From assembly GCF_014529705.1 (NCBI RefSeq), contig NZ_JAANIH010000017.1, positions 62,001-126,000 of the forward strand: a stretch of DNA of 64,000 bases, read 5' to 3'. The DNA comes from Bradyrhizobium campsiandrae. GTDB lineage: Bacteria > Pseudomonadota > Alphaproteobacteria > Rhizobiales > Xanthobacteraceae. Of the stretch, positions 54,216 through 63,107 are shown one piece after another (position 1 is the stretch's first letter; the number at the start of each line of letters is the position of its first letter). Under the pieces are notes generated by a model. It was not told where the DNA came from, did not search any database, and saw nothing but the letters and a program-made list of their open reading frames with translations. The position numbers and the translations under genes were made by a program.

Positions 54216-55256
54216 ATGCCTGTCACGATGAAAAGGGTGAGGGCGGCAGCAATTGCCGCGGCGGTCTCGTTGCTGCCCAATCTTGCCGAAGCCCAGCAGG
54301 CGGTGCGCATCGGATTGGGAGCCCCGACGCTGAGCTTTCTGCCGATCTGGTCGGGGCGCGCGCTCGACACGTTCAAACCCCAAGGCCTCACCGCCTCGGT
54401 CGCGGCGTTGCCCGGTGGCGATGCATCCGCGCTCGCGGCGCTCGACGCGGGCGATATCGATCTTGCCGCAGTCGGGCCGGATTCGATGCTGCGCGCGGTG
54501 GCCAAAGGCCAGCCCTTCGAGATCGTCTATTCGTTGATGTCCAAAGTGACGCTTCAACTGGTCGTGTCGAAGGACTTTCTCGAACGTGCCGGCGTGAAGC
54601 CGACCGATCCCATGCCGAAGCGACTGGCGGCCCTCAAAGGCGCGACGTTCGGTGCGACCGCGCTGGCCGGCGCCCAGGAGGCCGCGGCGCGCTGGCTCGC
54701 CGCGCAAGGGGGTCTCGATCCAAAAAACGACATCAAGGTGGCGCAGGTCGGCAGCCCCATTGCCATCCAGGCGGCGCTCGAGGCCAGGCGAATCGATGCC
54801 TTCGTTCTCTCGCCGCCCGAGGGATTTCTCGCGGAAAGGGCGGGCACGGGAGTCGTCCTCGTCTCGATGGGCGATGAATTTCCCCTTCTCGCCAAACAGC
54901 CCTATCTTGTGCTGGTCGCCAAGAAGCCGATCAGCCCCGCGACCTCCGAGCTGATCCGGAAAACGGTCAACGCGATGCAGGCCGCAAGCGCAGCGGTCCT
55001 CGACAAGCCGGTCGAGACGGCCGAAGCGATCCAGAAGCAGTTCTTCGCCAAGGCTGATCCGCAGGCGATCGCTTCGGCGGTGAAGAGCATGAGCAGTGGC
55101 GTCGCCGAGCGGGGCAGGATCGATGTCGAGGGAATGAAGAACGCGCTGACCTTCAACAAGGAGGTCGGCAACAATTTCGGCAAGGAGTTCGACGCCGCAG
55201 CGACCAAGGACGATTTGTGGACCAACAGTTTTGTCGATGCGGCAAAACCCAAATAA
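54216..55256 (+). CDS. NitT/TauT-type ABC substrate-binding protein
   Basis: Protein of 346 residues starting MPVTMKRVRAAAIAAAVSLLPNLAEAQQ; the ATG at 54216 follows GGGAG, and a GTG at 54195 would add seven residues. The mature part VRIGLGAPTLSFLPIWSGRALDTFKPQGLTASVAALPGGDASALAALDAGDIDLAAVGPDSMLRA is the periplasmic SsuA/TauA-like fold. It delivers the ligand to the two upstream-encoded components. The importer operon converges with a PhnD-like binding-protein gene 12 bp away. Confidence 0.88.
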   Translation: MPVTMKRVRAAAIAAAVSLLPNLAEAQQAVRIGLGAPTLSFLPIWSGRALDTFKPQGLTASVAALPGGDASALAALDAGDIDLAAVGPDSMLRAVAKGQPFEIVYSLMSKVTLQLVVSKDFLERAGVKPTDPMPKRLAALKGATFGATALAGAQEAAARWLAAQGGLDPKNDIKVAQVGSPIAIQAALEARRIDAFVLSPPEGFLAERAGTGVVLVSMGDEFPLLAKQPYLVLVAKKPISPATSELIRKTVNAMQAASAAVLDKPVETAEAIQKQFFAKADPQAIASAVKSMSSGVAERGRIDVEGMKNALTFNKEVGNNFGKEFDAAATKDDLWTNSFVDAAKPK

Positions 55257-55268
55257 GCGCGGCGCGGG

Positions 55269-56108
55269 TCAACCCGGCGTCGCATAGCCGGCGGCGCGAG
55301 CTTCGGCGTCCCAGCGCAATGTCAGCTCATAGTCGGCAAGTTGGACCGCCGCGAAGGCGTCGAGGCAGAGCCGGTCGCGCAAGGACGCGCAGGCAGGCGC
55401 TGTCGCAAAGGTCCGGAGCGCGGCCTGCAATTTGGCGACGATGTCGTCGGGACATGCAGCCGCCGCAACGAGAAACGGGATCGGTGCGAGATCGGTGGTT
55501 GCGACGATGCGGATCTGTGAGGCGAGCGGCGGGTCGTGGCGCAGTATCAGGTCCAGCGCGTAGCTGTCGAGCGGGCCGACGTCGATCTCGCCATCGAGCA
55601 GCGCCGCGATCACCCGGCGTGGTGTCGTCAGTGGACCGACGCTTTCGCGATACAGCCTCGCTCCGTGCCTTCGAAAGTACGGCACGAGATGGTGGCGCAA
55701 GGCGTTGTAACCCGAATGCGAGTCCGGGACGGTGAAGCCAAGCCGGCCGCCGAACGTATCTTCGAGGGATTGAAAGCGGGAATCCGCGCGCACGACCAGG
55801 TGCGTCGCGTAGACCGGTCGGCCCTGGTAGAGCGCGCCGGATGGAACCGGCGCCGCGACAGGACGGGGCCGCTCGGCCGAGAGCATGAACGGAAAACCGC
55901 ACATGAAGGCCGCAGCAAGATCCCGGCGCGCCCACAGATCGGACAGCGGCAGCGGAAATGCATGATCAATGACGTCCAGTGTAACGCCGCTCTCGCGCGC
56001 CAGCCAGTCAAACAGCTCGGTCCAGGCCACCGCCGCCGCAGGCGCGGCCGAATACATGCGCGCGTTCGCGACGTATCGCAGCGCCGACGGCGGTGCGCTG
56101 CCGGTCAC
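55269..56108 (-). CDS. PhnD-like binding protein without signal peptide
   Basis: Protein of 279 residues. I place the start at the GTG at 56108, which overlaps the cyclodeaminase stop codon (GTGA). It begins VTGSAPPSALRYVANARMYSAAP with no signal peptide. The fold matches phosphate/phosphonate-type binding proteins: FMCGFPFMLSAERPRPVAAPVPSG, YATHLVVRADSRFQSLEDTFGGRLGFTVPDSHSGYNALRHHL, and IDVGPLDSYALDLILRHDP. A binding protein kept in the cytoplasm suggests a ligand sensor or chaperone for the cyclodeaminase substrate rather than an importer part. It is translationally coupled to that enzyme. Confidence 0.75.
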   Translation of the reverse strand: MTGSAPPSALRYVANARMYSAAPAAAVAWTELFDWLARESGVTLDVIDHAFPLPLSDLWARRDLAAAFMCGFPFMLSAERPRPVAAPVPSGALYQGRPVYATHLVVRADSRFQSLEDTFGGRLGFTVPDSHSGYNALRHHLVPYFRRHGARLYRESVGPLTTPRRVIAALLDGEIDVGPLDSYALDLILRHDPPLASQIRIVATTDLAPIPFLVAAAACPDDIVAKLQAALRTFATAPACASLRDRLCLDAFAAVQLADYELTLRWDAEARAAGYATPG

Positions 56109-57106
56109 GCAAACCGCAGTCGCTGGCCGATGCCGAGGCGCTCGGCCTTTTCCAGCATGGCATGACCCAGCGCGATGTCGGAGAGCGAAAGCCCGCGATG
56201 CCAAAGAAGATTGGTCTCCGCCTCGCTTTCGCGGCCGGGCTTGAGCCCGGCGACGATCTGTCCGAGCTCGGCGTGCAGCGTCTTTTCGGACAGCTTGCCG
56301 GCCTCGACGTGAGCGCGGAGGCTGCCGAACTTGCCGCCCTTGCATTGTCCCCAATCGTCGACCACGAGCTTGGTCATGATATCGGTCAACGAGAGCTCAA
56401 TCGCGCTCATCGTGCCATAGGGGACAACGAAGGCGCCCTTCTTGATCCATTCGGTCTTGAGCATCGGGGTCGGCTTGTCGAGACGAGATGCTTCGACGAC
56501 GATGTCGGCGCCCTCGAGGCAGGACTGCCAATCCGCGGTGGCAACGACCTTCTTGCCGAGATCGCGGGAGAGTTGCTCGGCAAAGCCATTGCGGCTTTCC
56601 TCTCGCCGGGAATGCACCCGGATCTCGTCGAAATCAAACAGATGGTCGAGCAGCCGCACGTTCCAATAGGCGGTGCCGCGTGCTCCGATATGGCCGAGCA
56701 CTTTCGAGTTCTTCCGGGCGAGATACTTTGCGCCGATCGCAGTGACCGCCCCTGTCCGCATGTCGGTGATGCCGCTGGCGTCCATGATCGCTTTTGGCGC
56801 ACCGTTGGACGGATCGAACAGGGCCAGTAGCCCCAGCTCCGAATGGAGCCCTTGCTTGTAATTGTCGACGAAGTCGCCGACGATTTTCACGCCGGCCCTG
56901 TCGATCGGCGCTTTGATCGCGCCGCGAAGCACGTTGAAATGGCCGTTGGCCACGCCAGGCTCGAGATGGACGCGCGGTTCGATGACCGTATTGCCGCGCC
57001 CCTGCGCCGCCAGGCTGGTCTCGATCGCGGCCAGGATTTCCTCGTCGGTGATCTTGAGCTCCTCGACGTCGAGGCGGTTCAGATAGGCGATATAGATCGG
57101 CGGCAT
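56105..57106 (-). CDS. Ornithine cyclodeaminase/mu-crystallin family protein
   Basis: Protein of 333 residues. It has a Rossmann NAD(P) loop KVLGHIGARGTAYWNVRLLDHLFDFDEIRVHSRREE, a VDNYKQGLHSELGLLALFDPSNGAPKAIMDASGITDMRTGAVTAIGAKYLA segment and LVVDDWGQCKGG. The family interconverts amino and imino acids (ornithine cyclodeaminase, ketimine reductases, opine enzymes). The loop glycine pattern is slightly unusual (GHIGARG). It has a HutC-type operator 28 bp upstream and is coupled to the PhnD-like gene, so it probably handles a compound imported by the convergent ABC system. Confidence 0.82.
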   Translation of the reverse strand: MPPIYIAYLNRLDVEELKITDEEILAAIETSLAAQGRGNTVIEPRVHLEPGVANGHFNVLRGAIKAPIDRAGVKIVGDFVDNYKQGLHSELGLLALFDPSNGAPKAIMDASGITDMRTGAVTAIGAKYLARKNSKVLGHIGARGTAYWNVRLLDHLFDFDEIRVHSRREESRNGFAEQLSRDLGKKVVATADWQSCLEGADIVVEASRLDKPTPMLKTEWIKKGAFVVPYGTMSAIELSLTDIMTKLVVDDWGQCKGGKFGSLRAHVEAGKLSEKTLHAELGQIVAGLKPGRESEAETNLLWHRGLSLSDIALGHAMLEKAERLGIGQRLRFA

Positions 57107-57133
57107 GGCGGCGGCTCCCGATAAGGCGGCTCC

Positions 57134-57150
57134 GGAATATGTCTAGACAT
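57134..57150 (-). promoter_or_regulatory. GntR/HutC-type operator upstream of the cyclodeaminase
   Basis: GGAATATGTCTAGACAT; the 12-bp core ATGTCTAGACAT is a perfect palindrome and GTCTAGAC fits GTMTAKAC. It is 28 bp before the cyclodeaminase start and differs by one base from the 17 bases at 52511-52527. Confidence 0.68.
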
Positions 57151-57467
57151 TAAAGGGCCGGCACAGGCTGTCAATGCACGCGGCGCGAGGCGAGCCATGC
57201 TGCTGAGCGGAGCTCTCCGGCAGTCGGGGCGACTTGCGGCTCTCGGGCAACCGCGGTGCGTCACGCTGCTGATAGATTCATCCAGCAATATGCACGTCTC
57301 TACGTCACGATTTTCCATGGCTGGGCGCGCGTGCATCCGCTCAAAACGTCAAAGACAGCGGCTGCTTGACAGGCATTCCGAACTCCTGCAGTTTTAGGTT
57401 GAAATAACCTTCGAATGATTTTGCTTTGCTCGTTTGATTTTCCAAACACCAAACGCGGAGCATTCAG
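57151..57467. other. 317-bp upstream region of the adhesin gene
   Basis: No gene seen. The last 110 bp before the adhesin start are relatively AT-rich and probably contain its promoter. A weak GCGGAG precedes the ATG by 7 bases. Confidence 0.5.
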
Positions 57468-60400
57468 ATGACGGTTATTCCTCCCGCCAGTGGAGTGACG
57501 CTCCATGATGGCGACACGATGGATGTCAGCTACGGCGCTTCCGTCGACAGCACGACGATCCTGACCGGCGGCCTGCAGACGGTCGGCGGATCTTCCGGAA
57601 CAAGCACGGCAACCCACACCCTCATCGACGGCGGAGAGCAGGACGTCATCCTTGATGGCGTCGCCAGCTACACCACCATCAACACAGGCGGCGTGCAGCG
57701 GGTCACCGGCGAGTTCGCCCATGAAGGTCCGACGCCCGGCGCGGTCGATCACACCACGATCAATGGCGGCGGCGTGCAGGACATCGACACGGGCACCGCA
57801 ACGGCGACGACAGTCAATTCCGGCGGCGTCCAGAACGTGACGAATGGCGGCAGCGCCAGCGCAACCATCGTCAAGTCCGGCGGCATTCTCAACGTTTCCG
57901 GCGAAACCGTAGAGACTGCGCCCGTCTATCCGCCGCCGGTCATCCAGAGCGTGGCGACCGGTGCAACCATCAACTCCGGTGCCGAATTCAACGTGTCCGG
58001 CGGCGGAACTGCCGTGAACGCCATCGTCTCCGGCGGCGTCATGACGGTCTCGGGATCGATACCGGATCCGTTCGCCGGCTTTCCCGGCCAGCCGGCCGTC
58101 GACGCCAGCATGGCGACCGGCACCACCGTCGAGGATTTTGGCACCTTGACGGTGTCGGACGGAGCGTTGGTGTCCGGCACGATCGTCCAGCACTTCGGCA
58201 CGTTGAATGTGGATGCCGGGAGCACGGCGACCGGCACGACCATCCTTGCCTACGGAACGCTGCAACTGTCCGCCGGCGCGTCGGCGACCAATACGACCGT
58301 CAACGAGGCCGGCGTCCTGCTCGTGCTCGGTAACGCCGATTTTTCGGGGACCGTCTTCAATGCCGGCAGCATCCTCGACATCGGCCGCGGTACAGTCGAG
58401 AACGGATTTACCGTCGCGAACATGACGCTGCAGGTTCTGGACGGCGGTGTCCTCAATGACAGCATCGTCGCCGCAGGCGGAACGCTCATCGCCGATGCCG
58501 GCGCGACGCTGACCAATATTACGTTCCAGAGTGGAGCAACTTTTATAGCCGACTACGGCGACACGGAGAACGGGTTCACCGTGGCGAACGGCGTCCTGTT
58601 CAAGGTGTTCGGCACAGCCACGAACACGACCATCTCGGCTGGCGGCAAGGAAATCGTCGGCCTCGACGATCTGGGTGCTACGACCAGCAAAACCGTCATC
58701 AATGGCGGCGAACAGGATGTCGGGCTTGCGTCCACTGCGAGCTACACCACCATCGACATGGGCGGCATTCAACGTATCACCGGCATCTACATGCACGATA
58801 TGCCAGGTCCGGGGCGGGCCGATCACACCATTATCAACAGTGGTGAGCAGGACGTCGACACCGGCATCGCCACGTCGACCACCATCAATGCCGGCGGGGT
58901 CCAGAACGTCACCGACGGCGGCTCCGCCACCGGCAGCATCGTCAATTCGGGCGGCGTCATCAATGCGTCCGGCGAAACCATCTACTATCCTCCCGGAGGT
59001 CCATACGGCATCGTCTTCAGGAGCGAAATCGATTCAGCCGTTATCGGCAGCGGCGGCCAATTGCACCTGACCGGGGCGGGGATCGCCAAGAGCGCCACCA
59101 TCAACGGCGGCGTGATGACGGTTTCGGGATCGATTCCGGATCCCATCACGACCGACCCAAACGCCCCGGCGGTCGATGCCAGCGCGGCCAGCCGAACGAT
59201 CGTCAATTCAGGAAGCCTCTCCGTCTCGGACGGCGGCATCGTCACCTCCACGACCCTGAACGGCGGCACGCTCGACGTGCTCAATCAGGGCACCGCGAAC
59301 GCTTCGACCGTTCACCTCGGCGCCACAGAGATCGTCGAGGCCGGTGGCATTGCCGGCGCGACCACCATCGTCGGCGGCACGCTCGATCTCAAGGCCGGCG
59401 CGATCTCCGACGACGCGATCACCTTCTCCGGCCAGGGCACACTCCGGATCGAACAGAAGCTGGTTTCGGGCTCGTCGACCTTTGCCAGCCAGATCAAGGG
59501 CATCGTACTCGGTGACTCCATCGATCTTTCCGGTCTGGCCTATCGCAGCGGCGCAACCGCGACGGTCTCCGGCTCGACGCTCACGGTCAGCAACGGCATG
59601 GCCAGCGAGACCTTCACGCTGGCGGACACCTCGGTCACGCAGTTCGGCATCACCAAAGACAGCGCCGGCGGCATTCTGCTCACGGCCGCCGCTCTGCCTG
59701 CTATCGCTGGCGCCATATCCGGGCAAACCACCAGCAACGAGGCTGCGATCAATCCGTTCGCGTCCGTCACGATCGCGGATCCGAATGCCGCCGCCATTGA
59801 TAGCCTGATCATCACCCTTGCGGGCGCGGCTGGTATCCTGTCGGGGACGGGATTGATCTCGCTTGGACACGGAACCTACGAGCTGGCGGCGACCAGTGCG
59901 GCCCAGCTCACCGCCGAGCTGCACGGCCTCACCTTCGTCGCCTCGCCTCACGGAGACGGCAGCGTGACGACGACGTTCACGCTGAGCGACAGCAGCAGCG
60001 TCGGACTGACCGTCAGCGACGCGCACACGTCCGTCATCGATACGCATCAGACCGCTCCGACGACGATCGACGGCCCTACGTCAGGTTATGCGACCATCGA
60101 GGGCACGACCGGCAACGACATCATCCACGCCTATGGCATGTTCAATACCATTCACAGCAATGGCGGCAACGACACGATCTACGCCGGGCTCTACGGCACG
60201 GTCGACGTGCCGAGCGGCGACAGCGCAGTCTACCTGCAGGGGTTCGGCAACCTCGTCACCGGCGGCAACGGCGACGTCACGGTGAAGGGGTCGACGGGCG
60301 CCACCATGGTTGTGCTCGGCAATGGCAACGACGTCATTGACGCCGGCGGATATGGAAACATCATCGCGCTCGGCGACGGCAAGGATGTCGTGCATCCAGG

Positions 60401-61097
60401 TGACGGCACGAGTACGACGACGGCCGGCAATGGCAACGACCAGGTCACGCTCTCCGGCTTTGGCAACAAGGTCGTGCTCGGAAACGGCAACGACGTCGTC
60501 ACGGGGGGAGGCGGCGCCAACAGCGTCACGCTCGGCGACGGCAACAACACCGTCAATCTCGACGGGATGGACAACCAGATCACCGTCGGTTCCGGAACAA
60601 ACACGATCATGGCCGGTAATGGCGCGGACAGCGTCGTCGCCGGCGCGGGCCACGACACAATCGCACTTGGCGGAACCGGCAATCATGTGGTGCTCAACGG
60701 CTCCACGGCAAACGTGACCAACCAGATCGGCCTGGACGTGATCACGGCCAATGGTGGATCGGATCAGTTCAACTTTGTCGGGTTCGGCAACCAGGCGATC
60801 ATCAATGGCCCGGCGCATGTCGACATCGTTGATCACAGCACGGGTCTGACCGTCTCTGTCAATTCCGGCAACCAGATCGATACGATTGCCGGATTCGGCA
60901 ATGACGCGCACGGTGTCATCGATCTCGCAAGCGGCGTCGGCAATTACCACTCGGTCGCCGACATCATCAGCGCGCTGAAGAGCGATGGGCATGGCGGGAC
61001 CGTGCTAGCCCTGGGCAGTGCGCCTGGCGCGGGGTCGATCGATTTTGTCGACACCGCGATCGCCCAATTGCACGCATCGAACTTTGTGATCGTGTAA
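57468..61097 (+). CDS. Large repetitive adhesin, type I secretion-like
   Basis: Protein of 1209 residues without a signal peptide. Residues about 1-700 are AIDA-like rungs (TTINxGGxQxVxxGG and TASGATV-type units). Residues 55 to about 230 are duplicated 358 residues later, for example the SGSIPDP and GGEQDV words recur at a 1074-bp offset. Residues about 745-860 form another domain. Residues about 880-1150 hold glycine/asparagine-rich RTX-like runs (GNGNDVIDAGG, LGNGNDVVTGGG) that should bind calcium. The C-terminus ends in LHASNFVIV, like type I secreted proteins. No secretion genes are adjacent. It is probably a surface adhesin. Confidence 0.82.
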   Translation: MTVIPPASGVTLHDGDTMDVSYGASVDSTTILTGGLQTVGGSSGTSTATHTLIDGGEQDVILDGVASYTTINTGGVQRVTGEFAHEGPTPGAVDHTTINGGGVQDIDTGTATATTVNSGGVQNVTNGGSASATIVKSGGILNVSGETVETAPVYPPPVIQSVATGATINSGAEFNVSGGGTAVNAIVSGGVMTVSGSIPDPFAGFPGQPAVDASMATGTTVEDFGTLTVSDGALVSGTIVQHFGTLNVDAGSTATGTTILAYGTLQLSAGASATNTTVNEAGVLLVLGNADFSGTVFNAGSILDIGRGTVENGFTVANMTLQVLDGGVLNDSIVAAGGTLIADAGATLTNITFQSGATFIADYGDTENGFTVANGVLFKVFGTATNTTISAGGKEIVGLDDLGATTSKTVINGGEQDVGLASTASYTTIDMGGIQRITGIYMHDMPGPGRADHTIINSGEQDVDTGIATSTTINAGGVQNVTDGGSATGSIVNSGGVINASGETIYYPPGGPYGIVFRSEIDSAVIGSGGQLHLTGAGIAKSATINGGVMTVSGSIPDPITTDPNAPAVDASAASRTIVNSGSLSVSDGGIVTSTTLNGGTLDVLNQGTANASTVHLGATEIVEAGGIAGATTIVGGTLDLKAGAISDDAITFSGQGTLRIEQKLVSGSSTFASQIKGIVLGDSIDLSGLAYRSGATATVSGSTLTVSNGMASETFTLADTSVTQFGITKDSAGGILLTAAALPAIAGAISGQTTSNEAAINPFASVTIADPNAAAIDSLIITLAGAAGILSGTGLISLGHGTYELAATSAAQLTAELHGLTFVASPHGDGSVTTTFTLSDSSSVGLTVSDAHTSVIDTHQTAPTTIDGPTSGYATIEGTTGNDIIHAYGMFNTIHSNGGNDTIYAGLYGTVDVPSGDSAVYLQGFGNLVTGGNGDVTVKGSTGATMVVLGNGNDVIDAGGYGNIIALGDGKDVVHPGDGTSTTTAGNGNDQVTLSGFGNKVVLGNGNDVVTGGGGANSVTLGDGNNTVNLDGMDNQITVGSGTNTIMAGNGADSVVAGAGHDTIALGGTGNHVVLNGSTANVTNQIGLDVITANGGSDQFNFVGFGNQAIINGPAHVDIVDHSTGLTVSVNSGNQIDTIAGFGNDAHGVIDLASGVGNYHSVADIISALKSDGHGGTVLALGSAPGAGSIDFVDTAIAQLHASNFVIV

Positions 61098-61121
61098 GAC
61101 TCGTGCCGACGCCGCGGCACT

Positions 61122-61215
61122 GTAGGGTGGGCAAAGCGGAAGCGTGCCCACCATTCGTAGTGAGGATAATGGTGGTGGGCACGGCGCGCAAAAGCGCGCC
61201 TTTGCCCGCCCTACG
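61122..61215. repeat. Rhizobial palindromic repeat (GTAGGGTGGGCAAAG type)
   Basis: GTAGGGTGGGCAAAG at one end faces CTTTGCCCGCCCTAC at the other, one mismatch from perfect; an inner inverted pair (CGTGCCCACC and GGTGGGCACG) is also present. It lies between two convergent genes and could end transcription on both strands. This is a known type of dispersed repeat in Bradyrhizobium-like genomes. Confidence 0.85.
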
Positions 61216-61225
61216 TACCGAGCTG

Positions 61226-61969
61226 TCAGAACTGATACCGCCGCAAGCCTCCATCCACCGGGATGACCGTGCCGGTGATGTAGCGCGCTACCGGCGAGGC
61301 CAGGAACACCGCGAGTGCGGCGAGATCTTCCGGCTCGCCCCAATAGCCGACCGGAATTTCTTCCTCGGCGAAGCGCTCGCGATAGTCGGGCGGATAGTTG
61401 CGGCGGATCTGCTCGCTCATGATGCGGCCCGGCGGGATACAGTTGACGGTGATGCCGTGCTCGCCGATCTCGCGCGACAGGCCCTTGGCCCATGCGTGCA
61501 CCGCGGCCTTGGCGGCGAACGCGGCGTTGAGGCCTTCCGGCTCGGACTTGCCGGTGATGTTGACGATGCGGCCCCATTTGCGTTCGATCATCTGCGGCAG
61601 CAGCGCGTGCGCAATGCGGCGGTAGCTGGTGAAGTTGAGCGCGATCGCCTCGTCCCATTTGCTGTCGGGCGCATCGACGGGCAGGGGGCGGCTGCCGCCG
61701 GCATTGTTGACGAGGATGTCGACATGGCCGAGCTCGCTCACGGCGAAAGCTGCGATCCTCTCCGCCGCGTCCTTGGCCATCACGTCCTGCTCGAACGGGG
61801 TGATCAGCCCGGAGCCGACCTCCTTCACCAGTTCGGCGAGCAGGTCGGTGCGGCGCGCCACGCCGACCACGCGCACGCCTTCGGCCGCGAGGCCCTTGGC
61901 AATGGCGCGGCCAATGCCGATGCTCGCTCCGGTGACGACGGCGGTTTTCGATTTCAGCCCGAGGTCCAT
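61226..61969 (-). CDS. SDR family protein lacking the canonical catalytic Tyr
   Basis: Protein of 247 residues starting MDLGLKSKTAVVTGASIGIGRAIAKGLAAEGVRVV. The cofactor loop TGASIGIG and NNAGG are present, and the C-terminus has TGTVIPVDGG. At the active site the usual YxxxK reads AFAAK in LNAAFAAKAAVHAWAKGL, so the Tyr is missing while the Lys remains. ITGKS occupies the Ser region. It may be an inactive or altered SDR, or use another residue. It is divergent from tam. The Tyr loss should be confirmed by alignment. Confidence 0.8.
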   Translation of the reverse strand: MDLGLKSKTAVVTGASIGIGRAIAKGLAAEGVRVVGVARRTDLLAELVKEVGSGLITPFEQDVMAKDAAERIAAFAVSELGHVDILVNNAGGSRPLPVDAPDSKWDEAIALNFTSYRRIAHALLPQMIERKWGRIVNITGKSEPEGLNAAFAAKAAVHAWAKGLSREIGEHGITVNCIPPGRIMSEQIRRNYPPDYRERFAEEEIPVGYWGEPEDLAALAVFLASPVARYITGTVIPVDGGLRRYQF

Positions 61970-62113
61970 GGTCACGTGCTCTCTTGGTTGGTTCTTGCTT
62001 TTTGCTGTCGTTTCCTGCCCGCCCCGCGGCCTTACTGAATTGCCTGAGCGGGACGAGCAGTGGTAACCAAGAGACCTCGCGAAGGAAACAGCAAAAAGAA
62101 AAGGCGCAAGGCC

Positions 62114-62884
62114 ATGGTCTGGGATCCGCAGCAATATCTGAAATTCTCCGGCCATCGGCTCCGGCCCGCCGTCGACCTTTTGATGCGCATTCCCGATATC
62201 GGCCCGCGCACGGTCGCTGACCTCGGCGCCGGCGCGGGCAACGTGACAAAACTGATCAAGGAGCGCTGGCCGTCCGCTGCGGTCACGGGCATCGAGGGCT
62301 CGGCGGAGATGGTTGCTGCGGGGCGCAAGGCCGCGCCTGACGTGGAATGGTCGCATGAAGACCTCGGCCATTGGCATCCCGCCAAGCAATTCGATGTCAT
62401 CTATTCCAATGCCGCACTGCACTGGCTGCCCAATCATGCGGCACTCTTTCCGACGGTGATGGAGAAAGTCGCGCCCGGCGGCATGCTCGCGGTGCAGATG
62501 CCGCGCAACTTCCTGGCGCCCTCGCATGTCCTGATCGGCGAGACCGCGCTGAACGGACCGTGGCGATCCAAGGTCGAGCACCTCGTCACGCCGCCGCCGG
62601 TCGAGGGGCCGGCCTTCTACCACGATGTGCTCGCGCCGCTATCGCAAAACATCGATATCTGGGAGACCGAATACCTTCAGGTGCTCGAGGGCGAAAATCC
62701 CGTGAAGGAATGGACCAAGGGGACCTGGCTGACACGGTATCTCGACGTGCTCGAGGGCAACGAAAAGGCTGCCTTCGAAGCGGCCTATGGGGAGCGCGTC
62801 GCCAAGGCCTATCCGAAGAACGCGGCGGGCCAGACGCTGTTCCCGTTCCGGCGGTTGTTCATCGTTGCCCAGCGCAAGGGCTGA
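62114..62884 (+). CDS. tam: Trans-aconitate 2-methyltransferase
   Basis: Protein of 256 residues starting MVWDPQQYLKFSGHRLRPAVDLLMRI, behind AAGG. The SAM site is TVADLGAGAGNVTKLI (motif I), with FDVIYSNAALHWLPNH (motif II region). The family signature WDPxxYLKFxxxRxRPAxDLL is clear. It methylates trans-aconitate, which forms from cis-aconitate and inhibits the citric acid cycle. Earlier in-frame starts at 62060 add only a basic tail. Confidence 0.9.
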   Translation: MVWDPQQYLKFSGHRLRPAVDLLMRIPDIGPRTVADLGAGAGNVTKLIKERWPSAAVTGIEGSAEMVAAGRKAAPDVEWSHEDLGHWHPAKQFDVIYSNAALHWLPNHAALFPTVMEKVAPGGMLAVQMPRNFLAPSHVLIGETALNGPWRSKVEHLVTPPPVEGPAFYHDVLAPLSQNIDIWETEYLQVLEGENPVKEWTKGTWLTRYLDVLEGNEKAAFEAAYGERVAKAYPKNAAGQTLFPFRRLFIVAQRKG

Positions 62885-63107
62885 CAAGGGTTAACGCCCG
62901 CGGCGATGCGACATAAGCGCTCGCTTCCTTAGGCCGGAGCCGGCGCCGGGTTGCGCATGCGACCGCTGCCAAGATAGCTTCGCTGCGGCATCGTTTCGCT
63001 GCGGCAAATTGGGCTTAGGTCTAGTTGTTCGGGGTTCGGTTTGCTGCCACTACTGACCGGCAAAACAAAAAAGAACCCGGTTTTCGGGGGTGTTGGGGAG
63101 GTCCTTC

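Noticed and set aside
57300..58826. A 508-codon open frame on the minus strand
   Set aside because: It is antisense to the repetitive adhesin gene and its repeats mirror those of the plus strand.
57600..59300. Regular repeats considered as a CRISPR array
   Set aside because: They are in-frame coding repeats of the adhesin with no uniform repeat or unique spacers.
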